Source: an uncultured Gammaproteobacteria bacterium (lineage in GTDB: Bacteria > Pseudomonadota > Gammaproteobacteria > Arenicellales > Poriferihabitantaceae). From it: a stretch of 64,000 nt of DNA. The stretch covers positions 62,001-126,000 of the forward strand of contig CALKKV010000043.1 of assembly GCA_937992195.1 (NCBI GenBank), given 5' to 3'. The position numbers and the translations under genes were made by a program. Below are positions 34,538 through 44,700 of the stretch, piece by piece. Positions within the stretch are counted from its first letter, which is position 1, and each line of letters begins with the position of its first letter. The notes under the pieces were generated by a model, which ran no database searches, was not told the origin of the DNA, and saw only the letters and a program-made list of their open reading frames with translations.

Positions 34538-35698
34538 TCAAATACAGCCTGAAGCGCTTAATTTGTTGTTGCAATGGCGAAATGATCTATCCGCAATATT
34601 ATTTGAGTTAATATTTTGTCTCAGCCAAGCAACCAAGTCGAGCCAGATAGCGTCAACTGCAGTCTTGCCAGGCATTCGGGTGGAATGCGGTAATTCAAGG
34701 GTAATAACCGGAATATTTCGCTCTTCCCCGGCATATCGTCCTAGAGACCCGGGAAACGTACCTAACGACTTACCTTTAAGGATACCTAACTGACGTGGCG
34801 CATTGGCTCGGTCACCGGCGTCATAATCCACAAGATTATAAGGCGCATGTACAGTGATAATGACGTCTGGTTGGTATGCATTAATCTCGTTTACCATCCA
34901 CTGTGTTTCAGGCTCACTTGCAGGATCATATCCAGGAAACTTTCGGTGTGCGCCGCTCGCATACCTTTCCCAGTATCTACCCGCCAGCTGTCGCCACTGG
35001 TATGTAGGAAAATTTCGGTTTAAATCGACTCCGTTCGCGTTAGTCCGTGCAGGGGTCTCATTAAAAAAACCGTCCGGATTTACAATCGGAACCACCTTCC
35101 AGTCAAAAAGACCGGAATGAAATTCAAACAAGGTATTCATCCATAGATATACCGTGCTTACAGAGGTCAATTCATCACCGTGCACGCCCCCTAATACAAG
35201 AACTTTGCCGAGAGGCTTATCAGAAGCTTTGGCTTCATAATTGACCGTATAAATAGGGTTTCCTCCAGCAGAGCGAAAATTACTATCGAGATGCTCCTTT
35301 AACAGGCAGGTTTTAAAACTTACCGAACGGAGTCTCCGATCAACTCGCTTGCAATGCAACAATTGCTCTTGCGAAGTTTTCGCTATTAACTGATCGAGCT
35401 CTTGTGATTCTTCGCTCTCCGTATTTACTACTTTTGGATCAGGGTCAGTAACACCGACAATTTCAGAATCGACGGCTATAGCAGGCGTGTTAAAAGTGGC
35501 ATCAAAAAACACGGTTTGATTGTATGTCTCGAAACGCGTTGTAAACACTCTTGACGCTACAGGTTCAGACTCTACAACGACTACTGCGGGATTCGATGGC
35601 AAAACTCGCTCGAGTTGAGAGCCACAGGCAGACAGTAACCCGAGCACTAATGCAACCATCAACCAGCGCCAGTAGCATCTCTGTGGGCTACTGCTCAT
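34538..35698 (-). CDS. M14-family zinc carboxypeptidase lipoprotein (MpaA-like)
   Basis: 386 residues. A lipoprotein signal ends with the lipobox LLSAC. After a variable region (30-130) the M14 peptidase domain has zinc ligands H173 and E176 (GGVHGDELTS) and H284 (ITVHAPYN), and catalytic E335 (ITLELPHS). VDLNRNFPT is the substrate-binding Asn-Arg. MpaA-type enzymes cleave murein peptides between gamma-D-Glu and diaminopimelate. The neighbour is the L,D-transpeptidase, which fits peptidoglycan turnover. Unlike cytoplasmic MpaA, this one is predicted to be membrane-anchored outside the cytoplasm. Confidence 0.85.
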   Translation of the reverse strand: MSSSPQRCYWRWLMVALVLGLLSACGSQLERVLPSNPAVVVVESEPVASRVFTTRFETYNQTVFFDATFNTPAIAVDSEIVGVTDPDPKVVNTESEESQELDQLIAKTSQEQLLHCKRVDRRLRSVSFKTCLLKEHLDSNFRSAGGNPIYTVNYEAKASDKPLGKVLVLGGVHGDELTSVSTVYLWMNTLFEFHSGLFDWKVVPIVNPDGFFNETPARTNANGVDLNRNFPTYQWRQLAGRYWERYASGAHRKFPGYDPASEPETQWMVNEINAYQPDVIITVHAPYNLVDYDAGDRANAPRQLGILKGKSLGTFPGSLGRYAGEERNIPVITLELPHSTRMPGKTAVDAIWLDLVAWLRQNINSNNIADRSFRHCNNKLSASGCI

Positions 35699-35793
35699 AG
35701 GACGTAGACCTCTCTTTCATTTCCATCACTCCCCTAGTGACTCCAGCCTGTAACTAAGTAGAATCTCCAAGCCGACACCATATCAAAAGCACG

Positions 35794-36858
35794 TCAATTG
35801 ACCTTAGGTTTTAAGGCTCCAGACCGATAGCGTTCTGTCATCTGTTCCAGATTTAATGCATCAATGAGACCGGCATTTCCCGCCGTGCCAAAAGCTTCAA
35901 ATCGATCTTTACAAATCTCTTTCATAGCAAGAGTGGCAGTTTTAAGATACTTTCTAGGATCAAACTCAGCTGGATTTTCTACAAAAAACCGGCGAATTGC
36001 TCCAGTAGAGGCCATCCTCAAGTCAGTATCAATATTCACTTTCCGAACACCATGCTTAATTCCTTCCACAATCTCGGAAACCGGCACCCCATAAGTTTCT
36101 CCCATATCACCACCATGTTCATTAATGATAGACAACCAATCCTGGGGAACAGAAGAGGAACCGTGCATCACCAAATGGGTATCGGGTATACGAGAATGGA
36201 TCTGTTTTATGCGGTTGATATCTAAAATATCACCAGTAGGTGGTCGGGTAAACTTATACGCCCCATGAGAAGTGCCAATCGCAATAGCCAAAGCATCGAC
36301 ATGGGTTTTACTTACAAAATCGGCGGCCTCCTCAGGATCAGTTAATAACTGGGAATGGTCCAAAACGCCTTCAGCTCCGACTCCATCCTCTTCACCAGCC
36401 ATGCCTGTCTCTAACGAACCGAGGCACCCGAGCTCGCCTTCAACTGAAACACCGCAAGCATGAGCCATTTCCACTGTCTTCTTGGTCACATCGACATTAT
36501 ATTCGTAGCTCGCTGGAGTTTTGCCATCAGACTGCAAAGACCCGTCCATCATCACCGAGGAGAAACCAAGTTGAATTGATCGCTGGCAAACAGCTGGTGA
36601 AGTACCGTGATCTTGATGCACGACTACTGGAATATGAGGATACTGCTCCACTGCAGCTTGAATCAGGTGGCGCAGAAAAGGAGCGCCCGCATAACTTCTT
36701 GCACCAGCAGATGCCTGGACGATGACAGGAGAACTGGTTTCATCAGCAGCCTGCATAATAGCCTGCATCTGCTCCATGTTATTTACGTTAAAGGCTGGGC
36801 AACCATATTGCTTTTCAGCAGCATGGTCGAGCAATTGTCTTAGGGAGATTATCGCCAT
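35794..36858 (-). CDS. fba: Class II fructose-bisphosphate aldolase
   Basis: 354 residues. Class II motifs: [20 protein letters not shown] with the first zinc His, [12 protein letters not shown], and [13 protein letters not shown] and [11 protein letters not shown] with further metal-binding residues. The CbbA/Fba subtype is common in proteobacteria. AGGTAA precedes the ATG at 36858. It is the third of the minus-strand carbon metabolism genes tkt-pgk-fba, with a 237-bp gap before it that may contain its own promoter. Confidence 0.94.
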   Translation of the reverse strand: MAIISLRQLLDHAAEKQYGCPAFNVNNMEQMQAIMQAADETSSPVIVQASAGARSYAGAPFLRHLIQAAVEQYPHIPVVVHQDHGTSPAVCQRSIQLGFSSVMMDGSLQSDGKTPASYEYNVDVTKKTVEMAHACGVSVEGELGCLGSLETGMAGEEDGVGAEGVLDHSQLLTDPEEAADFVSKTHVDALAIAIGTSHGAYKFTRPPTGDILDINRIKQIHSRIPDTHLVMHGSSSVPQDWLSIINEHGGDMGETYGVPVSEIVEGIKHGVRKVNIDTDLRMASTGAIRRFFVENPAEFDPRKYLKTATLAMKEICKDRFEAFGTAGNAGLIDALNLEQMTERYRSGALKPKVN

Positions 36859-36958
36859 TGTGATTACCTGAAGCTATTCACTATCATAGATAGCGATTGT
36901 GTCTAAGAGATGTTTTCATGATTTCGCAAAACGAGTCGCAGCACCAAGAAAATTCAAT

Positions 36959-36982
36959 AAAATCGACCATTTACTCGATTTT
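36959..36982. repeat. 8-bp inverted repeat between pgk and fba
   Basis: AAAATCGA (36959-36966) and TCGATTTT (36975-36982) form a perfect hairpin around 8 nt. On the minus strand it could be a weak terminator after pgk or an operator for fba. A second palindrome, TTACAT-ACG-ATGTAA, follows about 20 bp to the right. Confidence 0.35.
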
Positions 36983-37095
36983 CCTATCTATTTTTCATTA
37001 CATACGATGTAAAAAAAATAAATGGCGCATTAGATCTGTCACTGCTTTCCAATTATACCAACATCCGAGTATATCACTGAGTTAACTTGGTGAAT

Positions 37096-38268
37096 TCAAC
37101 CAACTCGATTCAACACTGCAACCGCAGGCAGTTCTTTTCCCTCGAGAAACTCGAGAAAAGCGCCGCCACCAGTGGAGATATAAGAAATATTTTCTGCCAA
37201 TTGGTATTGCTCTACTGCTGCAAGCGTATCGCCCCCCCCTGCTAAGGAAAATGCGTTACTTTCGGCAATCGCTTGGCCAAGGGCGCGAGTTCCTGCGCCG
37301 AAGTTTTCAAATTCAAAAACCCCAACCGGTCCATTCCAGACGACAGTACCAGCTGAATGCATCAATTTTGCATAGGATTCAGCCGTTTTCGGACCTACGT
37401 CTAATATAAAATCTTCCTGCTGTACTTTACTTATTTCTCGAACTAAAGCCGGTGCTCCTTGATCGAACTCTCTTGCAACTTTGACATCCTGTGGCAATGC
37501 AATTTGTGCGGCACCTGAATCTGTATTTTCGATTAGTTTTTTCGCTGCATCGACCAAATCGGGCTCATACAAAGAACGCCCTACTGAAAATCCTAGAGCA
37601 GCAATAAATGTATTGGCAATCCCACCTCCAGGAACGAGCACATCTACCCGTTGGCTTAAGGTTTCCAATACGTTGAGTTTGGTTGATACCTTTGCCCCAC
37701 CCACTACAGCAACTGTAGGACTGGCTGGTTTTTCGAGTGCTCTGCTTAGCGCGTCTAATTCCATCGTTAACAGTGGACCTGCGCACGCCGAAGCGGAAAA
37801 CCTTGCGACACCATGGGTGGACGCTTGGGCACGATGTGCAGTACCGAATGCATCCATAACAAATACATCGCAAAAAGAGGCATAGCGTTTTGCCAGAGTT
37901 TCATCATTGGCCTTTTCACCCAAATTGAATCTCACATTTTCCAGCAATACAACCTGACCGGGGTCAACCACCGGTATGACTTCGAGGTAGTCCTTAACCA
38001 ATGCAACATTCTGATCCAATGCTGAGGACAGATAATCGGCAACAGGTGCTAAAGAAAACGCAGACTCCGGTTGCCCCTCCACAGGACGACCTAGATGGGA
38101 CATCAGAATCACCCCCGCTCCAGCTTCAAGCACCGTTTTTATCGTCGGAATCGATGCCAAAATTCGACTGTCAGACCGAATTCTTCCGTCACTGATTGGA
38201 ACATTAAGATCCTGTCGAATGAGAACCCGCTTTGCAGACAAGTCCAGATCTTGCAATTTTACAACCAC
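37096..38268 (-). CDS. pgk: Phosphoglycerate kinase
   Basis: 390 residues from a GTG with AAGGAG upstream. PGK motifs: [11 protein letters not shown] near the N-terminus, SHLGRP, the hinge [17 protein letters not shown], and [17 protein letters not shown] with [11 protein letters not shown] at the nucleotide site. The enzyme makes ATP from 1,3-bisphosphoglycerate. It sits 25 bp after transketolase on the same strand. Gapdh, which often lies between these genes, is absent here. Confidence 0.96.
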   Translation of the reverse strand: MVVKLQDLDLSAKRVLIRQDLNVPISDGRIRSDSRILASIPTIKTVLEAGAGVILMSHLGRPVEGQPESAFSLAPVADYLSSALDQNVALVKDYLEVIPVVDPGQVVLLENVRFNLGEKANDETLAKRYASFCDVFVMDAFGTAHRAQASTHGVARFSASACAGPLLTMELDALSRALEKPASPTVAVVGGAKVSTKLNVLETLSQRVDVLVPGGGIANTFIAALGFSVGRSLYEPDLVDAAKKLIENTDSGAAQIALPQDVKVAREFDQGAPALVREISKVQQEDFILDVGPKTAESYAKLMHSAGTVVWNGPVGVFEFENFGAGTRALGQAIAESNAFSLAGGGDTLAAVEQYQLAENISYISTGGGAFLEFLEGKELPAVAVLNRVG

Positions 38269-38293
38269 TGGCAGCTCCTTGAGTTTGGGTTTT

Positions 38294-40294
38294 TTAGCTG
38301 GAAGTTAATAAAGAATGTAACGCGTTGGTGACGTTTTCCGCAGTGATACCGAAATGAGCATACACGTCAGAAGCTGGTCCAGATTCACCGAATGTGTCGA
38401 TGCCGATCACTTGACCTTCATGACCAACATACTTCCACCAACCTGAGGTCACACCCGCCTCTACCGCAATACGTTTCACCACACGAGCTGGTAATACTGA
38501 TTCCTTGTACTCGGCATCCTGTGCGTCAAATCTGTCTGTGCTCGGCATTGAGACCACTTGCACTTTGTACTCAGAGAACGCATCAGCTGCAGCTATTGCA
38601 AGCTCTACCTCTGTGCCCGTAGCAATCACAATCGCGTCAGGAGTGCCTTGGCATGCCCGCAAAACATACCCTCCGCGCGCTATATTTTTCATTTGCGCGG
38701 CTGATCGTGACTGGTGAGCGCTGTTTTGCCGCGAGAAAATCAGAGAAAATGGCTGATCTTTTGAGGCAAAGGCCTGCTGCCAGGCAACCGCAGACTCCAC
38801 CGCGTCACATGTCCTCCATACCGACATGCCTGGAATCATACGAAGCGTAGCGGTTTGCTCAACCGGCTGGTGGGTGGGACCGTCTTCACCGACACCGATA
38901 GAATCATGGGTGAATAAAAAGAGACTTGGGATTTTCATCAGCGATGCCATTCTAAGCGCATTTCTCGCGTATTCCGAAAACATCAAAAAGGTTGCACCGT
39001 AAGCTTTAAAACCACCGTGCAACACCATGCCGTTAACGATCGCAGACATCGCAAACTCTCGCACGCCAAAGTAGATATAGTTGCCGCCGGGCTCTTTTAA
39101 AATGTCCTTGGAGCCAGACCAGATACTATAGTTGGAACCCGCTAAATCAGCAGAGCCACCGATAACTTCTGGTAGCAGTGGTCCTAGTGCGTTCAGTGCG
39201 TTTAGTGACGCTTTTCTTGTCGCAATGGTTGCCGCTTCTGAGTCAATTCTTTGTATCTCGGACCAGGACAGTGAATCCCAATCCTCTGGCAATTCTTTAT
39301 CCAGTCTTCTGCGAAGTTCCTTGGCCAAATCAGGAAAGGCGATCTCATACGCCGAGAATTTTGTATCCCACTCTGACTCACGCTGCGCCCCGGCAGTACG
39401 GGCATCCCAAGCTGCAAGAATATCTTTCGGTATTTCAAACGCTGGATGCGGCCATTTTAGTTGTTCACGCGTTAGTTGGATCTCCTCTTGGCCCAATGGT
39501 GCACCATGGCTGGCTCCTGTTCCTTCCTTATTTGGTGAACCAAAGCCAATCCGAGTTTTACAACAGATTAAAGTTGGGCGATCAACATCATTAATGGCGG
39601 CTTCAATCGCATACTCCAAGGCTTCAGCGTTATGACCATCTACGTCAGGCACTACCTGCCATCCATAAGCTTCAAAACGAGCAACGGTATCATCGGTAAA
39701 CCAGCCGTCCACCTCGCCATCAATCGATATACCATTGTCGTCGTAAAAGGCAATCAATTTACCTAACCCTAATGTTCCCGCTAGAGAACAAGCTTCATGG
39801 GATATACCCTCCATCAAACAACCGTCCCCAAGGAAAACCCAGGTCCGATGATCAATGATAGTATGGTCTGGTCGATTAAATTGCGCTCCCAAAGTGCGCT
39901 CAGCAATTGCCATACCAACGGCGTTGGTAATACCTTGTCCAAGAGGACCGGTGGTCGTCTCCACTCCTGGGGTGTAGCCATATTCCGGGTGTCCGGGTGT
40001 TTTCGAATGAAGCTGACGAAAGTTCATGATTTCGTCTATTCCCAGATCATATCCAGTTAGATACAGCAACGAATAAATCAGCATCGAACCATGGCCATTT
40101 GAAAGCACAAATCGATCGCGGTCTATCCAATCTGGATTGCCAGGATTATGTCTTAGATGATTGCACCACAAGACTTCTGCAATATCCGCCATCCCCATCG
40201 GGGCTCCAGGATGTCCACTGTTGGCTTGCTGTACTGCATCCATGCTAAGGGCGCGAATCGCATTGGCTTTCTGACGACGACTAATATTGGTCAT
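38294..40294 (-). CDS. tkt: Transketolase
   Basis: 666 residues, full length. N-terminal [18 protein letters not shown] with the catalytic His, the thiamine diphosphate motif [18 protein letters not shown], the pyrimidine-domain segment [34 protein letters not shown], described here by its parts, and [15 protein letters not shown] at the C-terminus. It interconverts pentose phosphates and glycolytic sugars. First of the tkt-pgk-fba set; 170 bp upstream lies the inositol-monophosphatase-family gene. Confidence 0.96.
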   Translation of the reverse strand: MTNISRRQKANAIRALSMDAVQQANSGHPGAPMGMADIAEVLWCNHLRHNPGNPDWIDRDRFVLSNGHGSMLIYSLLYLTGYDLGIDEIMNFRQLHSKTPGHPEYGYTPGVETTTGPLGQGITNAVGMAIAERTLGAQFNRPDHTIIDHRTWVFLGDGCLMEGISHEACSLAGTLGLGKLIAFYDDNGISIDGEVDGWFTDDTVARFEAYGWQVVPDVDGHNAEALEYAIEAAINDVDRPTLICCKTRIGFGSPNKEGTGASHGAPLGQEEIQLTREQLKWPHPAFEIPKDILAAWDARTAGAQRESEWDTKFSAYEIAFPDLAKELRRRLDKELPEDWDSLSWSEIQRIDSEAATIATRKASLNALNALGPLLPEVIGGSADLAGSNYSIWSGSKDILKEPGGNYIYFGVREFAMSAIVNGMVLHGGFKAYGATFLMFSEYARNALRMASLMKIPSLFLFTHDSIGVGEDGPTHQPVEQTATLRMIPGMSVWRTCDAVESAVAWQQAFASKDQPFSLIFSRQNSAHQSRSAAQMKNIARGGYVLRACQGTPDAIVIATGTEVELAIAAADAFSEYKVQVVSMPSTDRFDAQDAEYKESVLPARVVKRIAVEAGVTSGWWKYVGHEGQVIGIDTFGESGPASDVYAHFGITAENVTNALHSLLTSS

Positions 40295-40464
40295 TTAAAA
40301 GGGTATTTGGGGATACTGAAATTAAAACCGATGTTGAAATGGACGAAAAATTTCGATTTGGCAGAGGATATTTTAAACCGACACGCTGCAATATTGATAA
40401 CCAATATAAGCATCTGGTGGAAAAAATTATGGTCGGTGCAACTTCCGTTTTGTATGTTTTTTTC

Positions 40465-41298
40465 CTATAGCGGAGATTCAGAACCAAAGCGATTAAGATC
40501 AATCCAGCTTGACCATTGGGACAATAACTGCGGATTACTCGCGGCGACAACGGATCGTTTTCGCAAACTGGCGCAGTCAAGTGGCATACCCGACAAGGAG
40601 GTCGCCGCTCCACCTGCCTCAACTAGTATTAAATACCCGGCTGCAAAATCCCATAGTTTTTGACCACCGTGCAAATAAAGCTGTACCCTGCCAGCCGCTA
40701 ACCAACACCATTCCAGCACAGAAGAACCTAGATTTCTCTGAGACCGGTAAGGGGGAGAGCGCACCAGACTAACCGCAAGTTCTCCCACAAGACGCTTGTA
40801 ATCAACATTGGCGATACAGTCCTCAATGCGTGATTCACATTGATCACTGCGAATTAACGAATTATTGAGATAGGCACCATTCCCGGCTGCGGCACTAAAA
40901 CATTCTTTTCTTACCGGATCATAGATAACCGCCAATACCGGCTGTCCCTCTATCACAAGCGCAACAGAAACACCAAAGCAAAGGAACCCAGCGGTAAAGT
41001 TTGTAGTGCCATCCAACGGATCAATTACCCAATATCCAGGTTCACTAGATTCGCAAATCCTCACCTGTTCCGCATGATCCATTTCCTCACCAATTGCGCC
41101 ATACATTGGCCAACGTTCAGTGAGCTTAGATAGCAGAGATTCCTGGAGATTGTGGTCGACAATCGTTACATAACTGCCATCATTTTTATGTTCTGGAGCA
41201 ATACCACCAGTTTGTAAATCTTTGTTCTCTCTCGCGACGGAAACTACGAGTTCGCACAATTCTCGCCGCTCAGGTAAATCCTGGCGCAACGCTATCAC
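40465..41298 (-). CDS. Inositol monophosphatase family protein
   Basis: 277 residues. All three metal-binding motifs are present: GEE (E71, E72), DPLDGTTNF (D93, D96) and WDFAAGYLILVEAGG (D217). Members hydrolyse inositol phosphates, fructose-1,6-bisphosphate or 3'-phosphoadenosine phosphate. The GTG start overlaps the chpC stop by one base (TAGTG), so it is translationally coupled to the chemosensory cluster, an unexpected companion. The exact substrate is unknown. Confidence 0.88.
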   Translation of the reverse strand: MIALRQDLPERRELCELVVSVARENKDLQTGGIAPEHKNDGSYVTIVDHNLQESLLSKLTERWPMYGAIGEEMDHAEQVRICESSEPGYWVIDPLDGTTNFTAGFLCFGVSVALVIEGQPVLAVIYDPVRKECFSAAAGNGAYLNNSLIRSDQCESRIEDCIANVDYKRLVGELAVSLVRSPPYRSQRNLGSSVLEWCWLAAGRVQLYLHGGQKLWDFAAGYLILVEAGGAATSLSGMPLDCASLRKRSVVAASNPQLLSQWSSWIDLNRFGSESPL

Positions 41299-41741
41299 TA
41301 CGCTGTGCCAGTCACGAAGTATTCGTCAGAAAGCCTTTGGAGATCTGGCACAACTCCAAGACCATCTGGTAGATTCACGCTTCCGGTCATATATTTAAAG
41401 TCTGGCAGATGTCCTGCCAGCGAATTCTCGTTAATATCGACGACTCTCGGAGGACCAAGACTAGTTAGCGCAAAAAAACCTCGTTTACCAGCGGACGCTA
41501 AAGGCCACAAAACAACCATCCTTTCGTAGCTACTACCCGCTGCACCCGAGACATGCATCGCGGAAATATCAAACAACGGTATCTGAAATTCCCTCCATTG
41601 AAAATTTCCGCATAAAAAAGGCATCGACTGAACTGTTTCAGCCTTTGGATCCAACAGAGGTGTTGTGCCTAAAATCTGCGCCACCATACTTACCGGCACA
41701 AGTACCTGGAAACCTTGAGCATTTAGTGAGAGAACCTGCAT
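41298..41741 (-). CDS. chpC: CheW-domain protein (ChpC-like)
   Basis: 147 residues with a single CheW-like domain: LVPVSMVAQILGTTPL, FQWREFQIPLFDISAM. It links receptors to the ChpA kinase or has a modified role, as ChpC does in P. aeruginosa. It comes last in the Chp gene order, 47 bp after chpA. The one-base stop/start overlap with the next gene is notable. Confidence 0.82.
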   Translation of the reverse strand: MQVLSLNAQGFQVLVPVSMVAQILGTTPLLDPKAETVQSMPFLCGNFQWREFQIPLFDISAMHVSGAAGSSYERMVVLWPLASAGKRGFFALTSLGPPRVVDINENSLAGHLPDFKYMTGSVNLPDGLGVVPDLQRLSDEYFVTGTA

Positions 41742-41788
41742 TTTTCAGTATTTGCTTTAGTAATTAGTAGGTGATCAAAAGCTGAATA

Positions 41789-44700
41789 TCAATGTACCGT
41801 GCGACGGCTTTCAATCACTTGTCTCATCAATGCATCAAGTGCACCAATGTTATAGGGTTTAGTAATATACCCGTCCGCGCCGAGTGAGAGCGCCCTCTCA
41901 CGATGCTGATCACCTGATCGTGAGGTAATAATAATAACTGGCAAGCTTTGATGCTTTTCGTCTTCTCGCAACTTCTCGAGTAATTCGTAACCATTCATTC
42001 TCGGCATCTCAATATCAACCAATGCAACATCAACTGAGTTTTCTTCTAACACCTCTAATGCATTGACCCCGTCTATTGCGGAAATAACCTCTAATCCATC
42101 TGCCTCAAGGTCTCGCTGCATAACCTTGCGCACAACCAACGAATCATCCACCACCAAGACCCTGTTGAGACCACCACTTACCTCTTCAACTTCAGCATCA
42201 GCTTCACTGGAAACAAAAGAATAGCGATACCGATCAAAGAAGACTTCAGGGTCGATAACCATGGTAATAGTGTTGTCACCAAGGATCGTCACTCCTGAAA
42301 ATTCCGGAACGGATAGCAACTGACGACCGGCGGACTTACTCACGATATCTACGGCATCACCAAAATCATCAACTTCAAACCCGGCAAGACGATCCGAAAG
42401 CCTCACAACAACCACAGGCATTCTTACTTTTACAGTTTTAGTTAGATTGTCTCCTAGTCGCCGTCGAAGACTGATAAGAGGGATCTTATCGCCTTCCAGC
42501 ATCATGAAGCGATTGTCATCTTCATGAATAACCTCTTCCTCACTCACTCTCACAAGACGATATACAGTGCGCGATCTCAACGCAAACTGCCATTGTCCTA
42601 CCTTGACTAACAAGGCCTGTGTAACCGCTAATGTTACGGGCAATCTAAAACTAAAACTCACACCATTTCCAGGTGTGTTAATTAGCCCCATCGAACCACT
42701 CAAATCACGCACGGCCTGATATACAACATCCATCCCGACACCACGGCCTGATTCCATGCTGACTTTTTCAGCGGTAGAAAATCCAGGCTGTGCAACAACC
42801 TGAAGCATATCTACCTCAGAAATATTCGTTGCATTATCCACCAGACCCAACTCGACAGCTTTCGCGGCCAGCTTACTAACATCCAAGCCTCTGCCGTCAT
42901 CTGAGACCTGGACAACAAGCTCGGTTCCTTGCTGGTTGATTTCAATTTTGATCACACCCTGCTCTGGTTTTCCCGCAGCAATACGCTCTGAAGGTGTTTC
43001 AATTCCATGAGCTATCGCATTCCGAATCATATGTTCGAAAGGAGCCATCATAGACTCAATAACCTGTCGGTCAATATTAATATCTCCACCTAGGAATTCA
43101 AGCTGGACTTTCTTATCAGCCTGACGAGCAGACTCCCTAACTAGATATCTAAGTCTGGGAACATAGTCGCCAGCTGCTACCATCCGCGCACTCATTAACC
43201 CGCTTTGAAGCTGCTGACCCAGGTGCTGTTGCTGTTGAAGTGTACCGGTAAGATTAGACGCTCGGTTATCGAGCCCTCGCTCAACTTTAGCTAGTTGGTC
43301 AAGTAATTCAGTTACTTCTCTCGACTTCGCCTGAAGTTTCGAATAACGGTCCAGCTGCAATGGATCGAATTCTTCATCAACAGCTACAGTTTGTTGTTCG
43401 GGTCGAGCACGAATTTGCGCTTCAGCTTCAATTTCTATGTCTCTTAAACCTTCACGCATCGTACTCATACTTGCACGCAATAAATCTAGATCCATTCGCG
43501 TCGCTTCCAAAGTATTTTGCAGCTGGTTTCTACCAAGACCAAGTTCACCTGAAGCATTGATCAGTTCTGCCAGTTTTTCACTTTCAATTCGCAAACTACC
43601 GCTACTCGTTTCATCCACAGCCGACTCGCCGTCTAAAAACAATGACGATGAAGGAGACCAACTCATTCGCTCGCCACCATACTTCAACTCGATCTGTTCA
43701 CCAGAAACTTTCACCGGTGACCGAGAGAGCGTTGGTATAGCGTAAGTCTGGGGCTCAGCAGGAGCAGCCTGAACGTTCAAATTTTGCGTGGTCGACATCG
43801 CAGCGTTATCGAACACCTTGCTTACATACGCATCAGGTTTCTTAGGCGCCTCAGATACCTCTACAACAGGTTCTGTTTGCGCCAAGGGAATCTCACCGTC
43901 CGATTGAACAACTTCGGATTCAATCTCTCCAGATGCTTCTGCTAGCGAGCTCGTCTCTGAGGACAGTACTTGTGCGACATCAGTTGTTAATACAGGTGCC
44001 GAATCCGTCTCTTCAGGTGTTTCTGCCTGCAGATCGGTTTCTGGAGCGTAACCTTCTGAGATATCCGCTGTTAATACAGGTGCCGAATCCGTCTCTTCAG
44101 ATGTTTCTGCTTGCAGATTTGTTTCTATAAACTGCTCTGCTGAAGCATCAGTGACTAACCCAGGTTCTGAATCCATCTCTTCCGATGTTTCTACTTGCGG
44201 GCTTGTTTCTGAGGACGGCTCTGCTGGAGCATCAGTTACTAACTCAAGTGCTGAATCAACCTCTTCCGGTGTTTCTGCTTGCAGGATTGTTTCTGAAGAC
44301 GGCTCTTCTGAAACATCAGTTACTAACGCAGGTGCTGAATCAATCTCTTCAGATGCTTCTGCTTGCGGGCTTGTTTCTGAAGACTCCTCTACTGAAGCAT
44401 CAGCTACTAACTCAGGTTCTGAATCGATCCTTTCCGAAACTTCTGCTTGAGGACTCGTTTCTTGTTCTTCAGAAGAGGCTGTTGATTCATTCTGATCAAT
44501 CGAAACATCATCTTCACCAAGATGACGCGCAACTTTACGCCTTAGCTCGGCAATATGTCCCTTTTTATCGGTTGGCACGAAGCCTAAGTCAGCAGCCAAT
44601 CCATCGTGCATCTCTTCCAATAGTTCGAGTAATCCAGTGTCGCTGACATCTTGTCCCGGCTTAATGTCATCCAACATGCTTTCGATGCTGTGACTTAGCC

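Noticed and set aside
36897..37085. 62-codon frame between fba and pgk
   Set aside because: Low-complexity AT-rich translation without start signal or homology; the region is better read as regulatory with palindromes.
40281..40622. 113-codon minus-strand frame overlapping the phosphatase and transketolase ends
   Set aside because: It lies in a different frame over the conserved C-terminus of the phosphatase and its composition is not protein-like.
43940..44443. Regular 84-bp repeat pattern that could be taken for a CRISPR or satellite array
   Set aside because: There are no unique spacers and the unit is a multiple of three within a long coding frame, so it is protein repeat coding.
44151..44646. 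Plus-strand open frames across the chpA repeat
   Set aside because: They are antisense shadows of the repeat; the periodic composition keeps these frames open, and they have no start context or family resemblance.
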